DNA of 64,000 nucleotides from Micromonospora cabrerizensis (GTDB taxonomy: Bacteria > Actinomycetota > Actinomycetes > Mycobacteriales > Micromonosporaceae). Both the position numbers and the translations under genes were made by a program. The notes beneath the pieces were generated by a model that worked only from the letters and a program-made list of their open reading frames with translations, made no database searches and was not told where the DNA came from. The stretch is taken from assembly GCF_022230955.1 (NCBI RefSeq), contig NZ_JAKKFI010000063.1, forward strand, positions 1-64,000. The letters run 5' to 3'. How positions within the stretch are numbered: position 1 is the stretch's first letter; the number at the start of each line of letters is the position of its first letter. Positions 45,823 to 53,596 of the stretch are shown here, piece by piece.

Positions 45823-46797
45823 ATGATCATCGCACCACGACGCCCGGCGGACGACGCCCGGCAGCCGCTGCGGGTGGCGGTGCTGGGCGGGACCGGCTTC
45901 CTCGGCGGCCCGATCTGCCGTGCGCTGGCCGACCAGGGCCACGCGGTGGTCGCCGTCGCGCGCACCCCGAAGAGCATCGGCTCCGGCGTGGTGGTCCGCG
46001 CACTGGACCTGGCCGCCGCCGACGTCGACGAGATCACCGAGGTGCTGCGCGACCTCGACCCGGACGTGGTGATCAACGCGGCGGGTGGGATGTGGGGCCT
46101 CAGCGACGCGCAGATGCTCGCGGTCAACGTCACCCTGGTCGAGCGGCTGATCGAGGCCGCGGGCCGACTGCCCCGCCGGGTCCGGGTGGTCCAGTTGGGC
46201 AGCGTGCACGAGTACGGGCTGGTCCCGGTCGACACCTCGATGCCCGAGCAGCTCGCCCCGGCGCCGGTGATGCCGTACGGCGATTTCAAGCTGCGCTGCA
46301 CCGTGGCGATCAGCGAGGCGCACCGGCGGGGCCTGATCGAGGGCGTCACCCTGCGGGTCGGCAACGTCATCGGCGCCGGTCAGCCCGGGCACAGCCTGCT
46401 CGGGGTGGTCGCGGGCCGTCTGCGCGACGCCCGGCGGGCCGGTGAGCGGGCCCGGTTGGAGCTGGCCCCGCTGGGCTCCCGCCGCGATTTCGTCGGTCTC
46501 AGCGACGTGGTCGCCGCCGTGCTGCTGGCCACGACGCGCTCCGACGCGGCCGGCCGCGTGATCAACATCGGGCGGGGGGAGGCGGCCAGTGCGCGTGATA
46601 TGGTCCAGCTCCTCATCGACGTGAGTGAGGTGCCGACCGACCTGGTCGAGGCCGAGCGCACCGGGCCCGCCGAGACCACCTGGCAGCGGCTCGACGTCGG
46701 GCTGGCCGCCACGGTGCTCGGCTGGTCGCCGAGCGATGATCTGCACACCGAGATGAAGCAGTTGTGGGAGCACGCCGGCGCCGAGGTGCCCGCCTGA
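45823..46797 (+). CDS. NAD-dependent epimerase/dehydratase
   Basis: A 324-residue extended SDR. The nucleotide motif is VAVLGGTGFLGGP, the catalytic YxxxK is YGDFK, and SVHEYG precedes it. ATG at 45823 has a strong AGGAGGG site; an ATG at 45796, overlapping the previous stop, is an alternative that adds 9 residues. Probably a nucleotide-sugar epimerase or reductase in the same pathway as the GT2. Confidence 0.86.
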   Translation: MIIAPRRPADDARQPLRVAVLGGTGFLGGPICRALADQGHAVVAVARTPKSIGSGVVVRALDLAAADVDEITEVLRDLDPDVVINAAGGMWGLSDAQMLAVNVTLVERLIEAAGRLPRRVRVVQLGSVHEYGLVPVDTSMPEQLAPAPVMPYGDFKLRCTVAISEAHRRGLIEGVTLRVGNVIGAGQPGHSLLGVVAGRLRDARRAGERARLELAPLGSRRDFVGLSDVVAAVLLATTRSDAAGRVINIGRGEAASARDMVQLLIDVSEVPTDLVEAERTGPAETTWQRLDVGLAATVLGWSPSDDLHTEMKQLWEHAGAEVPA

Positions 46798-46819
46798 TGG
46801 TCGAGAGGTTCCTGGCCGC

Positions 46820-48127
46820 ATGACTACCCCCGCCCTCGTCCGGTCCCGTGGCACGCTGGCCGACTTGCTCTCCGGCCGCAGCAACGGCATCGGGCTGATC
46901 CGACTCTGCCTCGCCGTCGGCGTCGTGCTGTCGCACTCCAAGCCGCTCGGCTTCGGTGCCAACGACCTCGGCTACCACCTGACCGGTCGGCAGACCAACG
47001 TCGGCACGATGGCCGTCTACGGCTTCTTCGTGCTCTCCGGCCTGCTGATCACCCGCAGCGCGCGGCGTACCGGGCTGATCCGCTACTCGTGGCACCGCGC
47101 CCTGCGCATCTTCCCCGGCCTCTGGGTCTGCCTGCTGATCACGGCGCTGGTGGTCGCCCCGCTGGTCGCGATGCGCGAGCACGGCAGCACCGCCGGCTTC
47201 TTCGACAACGCCTGGGAGCCCGGCGGCCCGCTGGCCTACCTCCAGGCCAACTGGTGGACCGGCGTCCGCCAGTACGGCATCCACGACCTGCTCAGGGACA
47301 CCACCCCGTGGGGTGACAAGAGCAACTCCAGCGTCTTCAACGGCGCCCTGTGGTCGCTCAAGTACGAGATGTTCTGCTACGTCGTGGTGGGCGTGCTGGC
47401 GGCGACGGGGGTGCTGCGCAACGCCCGCCGGTTCGTGCTGTTCCTGACCGTGGCGCTCTACCTGAGCATCGTCCACGACTGGGTCAGCTCCGGGCAGTTC
47501 AGCGGCCCGGCGTCGACGGCGAGCTGGTCGTTCAACTCGCCCCTGGTGGGCGGCATGAGCTTCCACTACATCGTCTACCTGGGCTTCCTCTTCGCCTTCG
47601 GCGCGACCCTCGATCTCTACCGGGAGCGGGTGCCGATCAACGACGCGCTGGGCATCGGCTCGGCGGTCGCCCTCGGGTTGTCGATGCTCTTCGGTGGCTT
47701 CTTCGTCATCGGCCTGCCGGCGTTCGCGTACCTGCTGGTCTGGCTGTCGGTGCGGATGCCGCGCCAGCTGCACTGGGTGGGTCGAAAGAACGACTACTCG
47801 TACGGCATCTACATCTACGGGTTCGTGTTCCAACAGGTGATGGCGAGTCTCGGCTGGAGCCGTTGGGGCTACGTGCCGTTCGCGGCGATGTCGGTCGCCG
47901 CCGCCTTCGTGGCCGCGTTCCTGTCCTGGAAGCTGGTCGAGCGGCCGGCGCTGCGGTTGAAGGACTGGACGCCGGGCTTCGTGGCCCGCCGCTCGCCGCC
48001 CCCGGCCGTGCCGCCCGAGCAGCAGACCGCGGTGGCCGAGGAACCGCCCGGGACGCCCCCGGTGCAGGTCGGCGGCCCGACGCAGGAACTGCCGCAGCAG
48101 CCCGCCACGCTGGTCCCCGGCCGGTAA
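46820..48127 (+). CDS. Acyltransferase 3 family membrane protein
   Basis: A 435-residue integral membrane O-acyltransferase of the OafA/acyltransferase-3 type with about 10 transmembrane segments. The N-terminal His is in VGVVLSHSKPLG, and the RxxR-like motif RALRIFPGLWV is also typical. The last ~50 residues are a Pro/Glu/Ala-rich tail. Likely adds an acetyl group to a cell-surface glycan made by the neighbouring glycosyltransferases. Confidence 0.88.
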   Translation: MTTPALVRSRGTLADLLSGRSNGIGLIRLCLAVGVVLSHSKPLGFGANDLGYHLTGRQTNVGTMAVYGFFVLSGLLITRSARRTGLIRYSWHRALRIFPGLWVCLLITALVVAPLVAMREHGSTAGFFDNAWEPGGPLAYLQANWWTGVRQYGIHDLLRDTTPWGDKSNSSVFNGALWSLKYEMFCYVVVGVLAATGVLRNARRFVLFLTVALYLSIVHDWVSSGQFSGPASTASWSFNSPLVGGMSFHYIVYLGFLFAFGATLDLYRERVPINDALGIGSAVALGLSMLFGGFFVIGLPAFAYLLVWLSVRMPRQLHWVGRKNDYSYGIYIYGFVFQQVMASLGWSRWGYVPFAAMSVAAAFVAAFLSWKLVERPALRLKDWTPGFVARRSPPPAVPPEQQTAVAEEPPGTPPVQVGGPTQELPQQPATLVPGR

Positions 48128-48138
48128 CCCGCCGGCCC

Positions 48139-48164
48139 GCCCCCGAGCCGTACGCTCGGGGGCG
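48139..48164 (+). terminator. Hairpin ending at the LigD-like start
   Basis: Perfect 10-bp arms, CGCCCCCGAG at 48139-48148 and its complement at 48155-48164, with a 6-nt loop. It may end the glycan operon transcript. Its right arm covers the G-rich stretch just before the GTG at 48164, so it would hide the ribosome site for that start if transcribed through. Confidence 0.55.
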
Positions 48165-49135
48165 TGGCCACGGCGGCGGAGGAGATTCAGGTGGGGGAGC
48201 GGCTGGTCCGCGTCTCCAGCCCCGACAAGCCCTACTTCCCGGAGCGCGGGCTGACCAAGCTGGACGTGGTCCGCTACTTCCTGTCGGTCGGTGACGGCAT
48301 CCTGCGCGCCCTGCGTGACCGGCCGACGATGCTGGAGCGCTGGCCGCGTGGCGTCTTCGAGGGCGCGACGATCGCCACCCGGCAGACCAACCGGGGCGAC
48401 GCGTTCTACCAGAAACGGCTGCCGGCGGGCGCGCCCGAGTGGGTGCGCACCGCCCACATCACGTTTCCCAGTGGCCGCACCGCCGACGAGATCGCCCCGA
48501 GCGAGTTGGCCGTGGTGATCTGGGCGGCCAACCTGGGCACGTTGCGTTTCCACCCGTGGCCGGTCAGCGCCGCCGACGTGGAACGCCCCGACCAGCTGCG
48601 CATCGACCTCGACCCGATGCCCGGCGTCGGCTTCGAGCAGGTGGTGCCGGTGGCCCGTGAGGTCGACGCGTTCCTCGCCGAGCTGGGGATGACCGGCTAC
48701 CCGAAGACCACCGGTGGGCGGGGCCTGCACGTCTACCTGTCCATCGAGCCGCGGTGGAGCTTCGGTGAGTGTCGCCGGGCGGTGCTCGCCCTGGGCCGGG
48801 AGATGCAACGTCGGTTGCCGGAGCTGGTCACCACCACCTGGTGGCGCGACCAACGCGACCGGCCGGTCTTCGTCGACTACAACCAGATGGCCCGCGACCA
48901 CACGGTCACGTCGGCGTACTCGATCCGGCCGACCCCGCAGGCCCTGGTGTCGGCGCCGCTGGAGTGGTCGGAGCTGGACGACGCCCGACCGGAGGACTTC
49001 GACGTGCTGAGCATGCCGGCCCGCTTCGCCGAGCGCGGCGACCCGCACGCCGGCCTGGACGGCGGACGGCACTCGCTGGAGCCGCTGCTGGAGCTGGCCG
49101 ACCGGGACGGGCTGGAGGCCCCACCGGAGCGCTGA
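48164..49135 (+). CDS. LigD-type DNA polymerase/primase domain protein
   Basis: A 323-residue stand-alone polymerase domain of the archaeo-eukaryotic primase type found in LigD, a repair polymerase in bacterial non-homologous end joining. Signatures are VSSPDKPYFPERGLTKLDVV, DQLRIDLDPMPG with the catalytic Asp pair, TTGGRGLHVYL, and VFVDYNQMARDHT. A second start, GTG at 48191 with a much better GGAGGAG site, would shorten it by 9 residues. No Ku or ligase gene is adjacent. Confidence 0.87.
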   Translation: MATAAEEIQVGERLVRVSSPDKPYFPERGLTKLDVVRYFLSVGDGILRALRDRPTMLERWPRGVFEGATIATRQTNRGDAFYQKRLPAGAPEWVRTAHITFPSGRTADEIAPSELAVVIWAANLGTLRFHPWPVSAADVERPDQLRIDLDPMPGVGFEQVVPVAREVDAFLAELGMTGYPKTTGGRGLHVYLSIEPRWSFGECRRAVLALGREMQRRLPELVTTTWWRDQRDRPVFVDYNQMARDHTVTSAYSIRPTPQALVSAPLEWSELDDARPEDFDVLSMPARFAERGDPHAGLDGGRHSLEPLLELADRDGLEAPPER

Positions 49136-49146
49136 GCGCTGAGCGC

Positions 49147-49653
49147 TCAGGCCCAGGGGCTGCCGGCCCCGTCGAACTCCTCGAACACCAACCAGGTGCG
49201 GGTGGACAACACTCCCGGGATGCTCTGCACCCGGCCCAGCACCACGTCCCGCAGCGCGGCGTTGTCCGGCGCGCGGACCAGCGCGAGCACGTCGTGGTCA
49301 CCACCGAGCAGCGCGGCGTGCTCGATGTAGCGCACCCGGGCCAGCTCGGCCGACACCTCCCGCCAGGTGTTCTGCTCGATCGTCAACGCGACGTACGCCG
49401 AGGTGCCCAACCCGGCCGCCTCGGGCGCCACCTGGGCCCGGAACCCGGTGATCACCCCGTCGCGCAGCAGCCGCTCCACCCGCGCGTACGCGTTGGTGCG
49501 GGAGATGTGGATCCGCTCGGCGAGGGTGCGCACCGACGTCCGACCGTCCCGGACCAGCTCGTCGAGGATCCGCCGGTCCACCTCGTCGAGTGCTCGGGCC
49601 GATCGTCCCGAACCCGCCGCCCGGCCCGCGCCGTCTGCGGTCTCCTGGCTCAC
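49147..49653 (-). CDS. Lrp/AsnC-family regulator (BkdR-like)
   Basis: A 168-residue Lrp/AsnC regulator with an N-terminal helix-turn-helix (LDEVDRRILDELVRDGRTSV, then LAERIHISRTNAYARVERL) and a C-terminal ligand-sensing RAM domain. GTG at 49653 has GGGAGGG upstream. It is divergent from the bkd operon across ~105 bp, the same arrangement as bkdR in Streptomyces, so it is likely the local regulator of branched-chain 2-oxoacid dehydrogenase in response to branched-chain amino acids. Confidence 0.88.
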   Translation of the reverse strand: MSQETADGAGRAAGSGRSARALDEVDRRILDELVRDGRTSVRTLAERIHISRTNAYARVERLLRDGVITGFRAQVAPEAAGLGTSAYVALTIEQNTWREVSAELARVRYIEHAALLGGDHDVLALVRAPDNAALRDVVLGRVQSIPGVLSTRTWLVFEEFDGAGSPWA

Positions 49654-49759
49654 TGCCGGTCCCTCCCCATGCCAACCGTCCCGCCTTCCGCGTGGATCTT
49701 GAGTCAATCATCCATCAGGCGGAAGCATAGGCTCACCACACGTCCCAGGAGGTTCCGCC

Positions 49760-50926
49760 GTGACGACCACTCCCCAGGCGGTCCGCAGGGCATCCCCGCG
49801 CACCCGTCGGGCGGCCACCCCGCCCGACCCGGCGCGCCCGCTGCTGCCGAACACCGAACCCGTCCGCCTGCTCGACCCGACCGGCACGCCGCTGCCCGCC
49901 CGCACCGACTATCCGGAGCCGCCCGTCGAGGTGCTGCGCGAGCTGTACCGCCGGATGGTGCTCGGCCGCCGCTTCGACACCCAGGCGACCGCCCTGACCA
50001 AGCAGGGCCGGCTGGCCGTCTACCCGTCCTCGCGGGGCCAGGAGGCGTGCCAGGTCGGCGCGGTTCTCGCGGTCCGCGACACCGACTGGGTCTTCCCCAC
50101 CTACCGCGAGTCGATGGCGCTGGTTGCCCGGGGCATCGACCCGGTCGAGGTGCTCACCCTGCTGCGCGGCGACTGGCACTGCGGCTACGACCCGACCGAG
50201 GTGCACACCGCGCCACAGTGCACCCCGCTCGCCACCCAGTGCGTGCACGCCGCCGGGCTCGCCCACGGCGAGGCGTACCAGGGTCGCGACACGGTGGCGC
50301 TGGCCTTCATCGGCGACGGCGCGACCAGCGAGGGTGACTTCCACGAGGGGGTCAACTTCGCCGCCGTCTTCAAGGCGCCGGTGGTCTTCTTCGTGCAGAA
50401 CAACCGCTACGCCATCAGCGTCCCGCTGTCCCGGCAGACCGCCGCGCCGTCGCTGGCCTACAAGGGCGTCGGCTACGGCGTACCCAGCGAGCAGGTCGAC
50501 GGCAACGACCCGGTCGCCGTGCTCGCCGTGCTCACCCGCGCTGTCGCGCACGCCCGCGCCGGCAACGGGCCGTTCCTGGTCGAGGCGCACACCTACCGGA
50601 TGGAGCCGCACACCAACGCCGACGACGCCACCCGCTACCGCGACGGCGCCGAGGTCGACGCCTGGCGGGACCGGGACCCGGTCGCCCGCCTGGAGACCTA
50701 CCTGCGTGCCCGTGGTGTGCTCGACGACGCCGCGGTCGCCGAGGTCGCCGAGCAGGCCGAGGCGTACGCGGCGGACCTGCGGACCCGGATGAACGAACAG
50801 CCGACAGTGGACCCGATGAGCCTCTTCGACCACGTCTACGCCGAACCCACCCCGCAGCTCATCGAGCAGCGCGAGCAGGTTCGTGCCGAGCTGGCCGCCG
50901 CTCGCGACGAGGAGGGTGACGCCTGA
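49760..50926 (+). CDS. bkdA: Branched-chain 2-oxoacid dehydrogenase E1 alpha
   Basis: A 388-residue E1 alpha subunit with the TPP motif GDGATSEGDFHEGVNFAAVF ending in QNNRYAIS. The N-terminal extension (first ~60 residues) is Pro/Arg-rich. GTG at 49760 follows AGGAGG. It is the first gene of a three-gene bkd operon, overlapping the beta subunit (TGATG). It makes branched-chain acyl-CoAs used as fatty-acid starters. Confidence 0.92.
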   Translation: MTTTPQAVRRASPRTRRAATPPDPARPLLPNTEPVRLLDPTGTPLPARTDYPEPPVEVLRELYRRMVLGRRFDTQATALTKQGRLAVYPSSRGQEACQVGAVLAVRDTDWVFPTYRESMALVARGIDPVEVLTLLRGDWHCGYDPTEVHTAPQCTPLATQCVHAAGLAHGEAYQGRDTVALAFIGDGATSEGDFHEGVNFAAVFKAPVVFFVQNNRYAISVPLSRQTAAPSLAYKGVGYGVPSEQVDGNDPVAVLAVLTRAVAHARAGNGPFLVEAHTYRMEPHTNADDATRYRDGAEVDAWRDRDPVARLETYLRARGVLDDAAVAEVAEQAEAYAADLRTRMNEQPTVDPMSLFDHVYAEPTPQLIEQREQVRAELAAARDEEGDA

Positions 50927-51939
50927 TGGCCTCCACCATGGCGAAGGCGCTCAACACCGCGCTCGCCGACGCGCTCGCCGCCGACGACCGGGTCGTCGTC
51001 TTCGGTGAGGACGTCGGCGCGCTCGGCGGCGTCTTCCGGATCACCGACGGCCTCCAGGCCCGTTTCGGCGACACCCGCTGCTTCGACACCCCGCTCGCCG
51101 AGGCCGGCATCGTCGGCTTCGCCGTCGGCCTGGCCATGTCCGGGCTGCGGCCGGTCGTCGAGATGCAGTTCGACGCATTCGCGTACCCGGCGTTCGAGCA
51201 GATCGCCTCGCACGTGGCGAAGCTGCGCAACCGCACCCGGGGCAAGCTCAGCGTGCCCATCGTCATCCGGGTGCCGTACGCCGGTGGCATCGGCGGGGTC
51301 GAGCACCACTGCGACTCGTCCGAGGCGTACTACGCGCACACCCCCGGGCTGAAGGTGGTCACCCCGGCCACCGTCGAGGACGCGTACTCGCTGCTGCGCG
51401 AGGCGATCGACGACCCCGACCCGGTGGTCTTCATGGAGCCCAAGAAGCTCTACTTCGGCAGCGCCGAGGCCGCCCTGCCGACGCGGACCGAGCCGTTCGG
51501 GCGGGCCGTCGTGCGCCGGCCGGGACGCGACGCCACCCTGGTGGCGTACGGGCCGGCGGTGCCGGTCGCGCTGGAGGCCGCCGAGGCCGCCCGCGAGGAG
51601 GGCTGGGACCTGGAGGTCGTCGACGTCCGCACCATCGTGCCGTTCGACGACGAGACCATCGCCGCCTCGGTCCGGCGGACCGGCCGGTGCGTGGTGATCC
51701 AGGAGGCGCAGGGCTTCGCGGGTGTCGGCGCGGAGATCGCCGCCCGGGTGCAGGAGCGGTGCTTCCACGCGCTGCACGCCCCGGTGCTGCGGGTCGCCGG
51801 GCTGGACATCCCGTACCCGGCGCCGATGCTGGAGCACACCCACCTACCCGGCGTGGACCGGGTGCTCGACGCGGTGGCCCGGTTGCAGTGGGACGACCAG
51901 CCGGACCCGCGCTGGGCGGCGCAGGGCAGCGCGGCATGA
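50926..51939 (+). CDS. bkdB: Branched-chain 2-oxoacid dehydrogenase E1 beta
   Basis: A 337-residue E1 beta subunit. Recognisable segments are VVFGEDVGALGGVFRITDGL, DTPLAEAGIVGFAVGLAMSG and the C-terminal CVVIQEAQGFAGVGAEI. It is related to but distinct from the E1 beta at 23135. ATG at 50926 overlaps the E1 alpha stop; its own stop overlaps the E2 ATG by 3 nt. Confidence 0.93.
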   Translation: MASTMAKALNTALADALAADDRVVVFGEDVGALGGVFRITDGLQARFGDTRCFDTPLAEAGIVGFAVGLAMSGLRPVVEMQFDAFAYPAFEQIASHVAKLRNRTRGKLSVPIVIRVPYAGGIGGVEHHCDSSEAYYAHTPGLKVVTPATVEDAYSLLREAIDDPDPVVFMEPKKLYFGSAEAALPTRTEPFGRAVVRRPGRDATLVAYGPAVPVALEAAEAAREEGWDLEVVDVRTIVPFDDETIAASVRRTGRCVVIQEAQGFAGVGAEIAARVQERCFHALHAPVLRVAGLDIPYPAPMLEHTHLPGVDRVLDAVARLQWDDQPDPRWAAQGSAA

Positions 51940-53294
51940 CCACCGTCGAGCGGACGCAGGTCTTCCTCCTGCCCGACCTGGGCGAGGGGCTGAGCGAGGC
52001 CGAGATCGTCGAGTGGCGGGTCGCGGTGGGCGACATCGTCACTGTCGACCAGAGCGTGGTCGAGGTGGAGACCGCCAAGGCCGTCGTGGACGTGCCCTGC
52101 CCGTACGCCGGCCGGGTGGTGACCCTGCACGGCGCGGCCGGTGAGGTACGCCCCGTCGGCCAGCCGTTGATCACCATCGCGCCCCTGGACGGCGGCGACG
52201 AGCCGGCCGGGCACGCCACCTACCGCGAGGAGGAGCGGGCCGGCTCCGGCAACGTGCTGATCGGCTACGGCACCGGGCACGGCGGTGCCACCCGGCGTCG
52301 GCGTCGACCCCGCCTGTCGCTGGCTCCCGAACCGGCCGCCGCCAGTCCCGCTCGCGTGGCCGACGTGGCGGGCGACACCGGGCCGACCGCGGGCGCGGCA
52401 AACCCCGGGCCGACCGTTCTGGTCATCTCGCCGATCGTGCGGCGGCTGGCCCGCGATCAGGGCCTCGACCTGGGTACGGTGCGGGGCACCGGGCCGGGCG
52501 GAGTGATCCGCCGCGCCGACGTGGAGGCGGCGCTGGCCGTGCCCGAAGCCCGGCTCGCCGCCGTGCCGGACCCGCACGTCGCACTGGCCCCGGCCGGGGA
52601 CGGCGACGTCATCGTCCCGCTCACCGGCGTCCGTAAGGTCATCGCCGACAAGCTCTCGCGCAGCCGGCGGGAGATCCCCGAGGTGACCATCTGGGTCGAC
52701 GTGGACGCCACCGGGCTGCTGGAGACCCGCGCGGCGATCAACGCGGCCACCCCCGACGCGCCGGTGAGCATCCTGGCCCTGCTGGCCCGGATCTGCCTCA
52801 GCGGGCTACGCCGGTTCCCGCAGCTCAACGCCCGGGTCGACACCGAGGCGCAGCGGATCGTCCAGTCCGCCGGGGTGCATCTCGGCATCGCCGCGCAGAC
52901 CGACCGGGGTCTGCTGGTGCCGGTGCTGCGCGACGCCCAGCGGCTCACCACCGCCGAGCTGGCCGCCGAACTGGCGGCGACCACCGCCGCCGCGCGGGCC
53001 GGCAGCCTGCCGCCGACCCGGCTGACCGGCGGCACGTTCACGCTGAACAACTACGGGGTGTTCGGCGTGGACGGCTCCACGCCGATCATCAACCACCCCG
53101 AGGCGGCCCTGCTCGGCGTCGGGCGGATCGTGGACAAGCCGTGGGTGGTCGACGGGCAACTCGCCGTGCGCAAGGTGACCCAGCTCAGCCTCACCTTCGA
53201 CCACCGCGTCTGCGACGGCGGGGTGGCCGGCGGCTTCCTGCGCCACGTCGCCGACTGCGTGGAGCGCCCGGCGTTGCTGATCGCCGCCGTCTGA
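51936..53294 (+). CDS. bkdC: Dihydrolipoamide acyltransferase E2
   Basis: A 452-residue E2 component. The lipoyl domain (about 8-85) has VEVETAKAVVDV with the lipoylated Lys; the peripheral subunit-binding domain (about 163-200) has SPIVRRLARDQGLDL; the catalytic domain ends with FDHRVCDGGVAGG, including the active-site His. It is the only E2 in the window, so it might also serve the orphan E1 pair at 22135-24103. E3 is not encoded here. Confidence 0.93.
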   Translation: MTTVERTQVFLLPDLGEGLSEAEIVEWRVAVGDIVTVDQSVVEVETAKAVVDVPCPYAGRVVTLHGAAGEVRPVGQPLITIAPLDGGDEPAGHATYREEERAGSGNVLIGYGTGHGGATRRRRRPRLSLAPEPAAASPARVADVAGDTGPTAGAANPGPTVLVISPIVRRLARDQGLDLGTVRGTGPGGVIRRADVEAALAVPEARLAAVPDPHVALAPAGDGDVIVPLTGVRKVIADKLSRSRREIPEVTIWVDVDATGLLETRAAINAATPDAPVSILALLARICLSGLRRFPQLNARVDTEAQRIVQSAGVHLGIAAQTDRGLLVPVLRDAQRLTTAELAAELAATTAAARAGSLPPTRLTGGTFTLNNYGVFGVDGSTPIINHPEAALLGVGRIVDKPWVVDGQLAVRKVTQLSLTFDHRVCDGGVAGGFLRHVADCVERPALLIAAV

Positions 53295-53308
53295 CGGCGT
53301 GCACCTCC

Positions 53309-53340
53309 GGCCCCGGCGCCGCCCGTGTGGCGCCGGGGCC
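53309..53340 (+). terminator. Hairpin terminator after bkd operon
   Basis: A perfect 12-bp stem, GGCCCCGGCGCC at 53309-53320 and its complement at 53329-53340, with an 8-nt loop, starting 14 bp after the E2 stop. Confidence 0.8.
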
Positions 53341-53357
53341 GACCCACGTCCGGGTCA

Positions 53358-53530
53358 CCCGGCGTGCGTCCTCGGGCCGGGGTTTCCCGGCGTGCGTCCT
53401 CCGCCCCGGGGTTTCCCGGCGTGCGTCCTCCGGCCCGGGGTTTCCCGGCGTGCGTCCTCCGGCCCGGGGTTTCCCGGCGTGCGTCCTCCGGCCCGGGGTT
53501 TCCCGGCGTGCGTCCTCCGGCCCGGGGTTT
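53358..53530. repeat. Six-copy 29-bp tandem repeat (VNTR)
   Basis: Six adjacent copies of a 29-bp unit beginning CCCGGCGTGCGTCCTC fill 53358-53530: the first is 28 bp, the second has a two-base variant, and the last four are identical. They lie in the 302-bp gap between the bkd terminator and the beta-helix gene. There are no spacers, so this is not a CRISPR array. Because 29 is not a multiple of three, the array opens all frames without being a real gene. Copy number probably varies between strains. Confidence 0.9.
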
Positions 53531-53596
53531 CCCGGCGGCGTGATCGGGAAGTCGGCCCCGCCGGAGCGCACCGCACGCGTCGAAGGGAGCCAGCCT

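Noticed and set aside
46613..49072. Minus-strand frame of about 819 codons under the acyltransferase and LigD-like genes
   Set aside because: Shadow of well-supported plus-strand genes; low-complexity Arg/Gly/His composition and no ribosome site.
53358..53530. Possible CRISPR array
   Set aside because: The unit length of 29 bp is CRISPR-like, but copies are contiguous without spacers and no cas gene is present.
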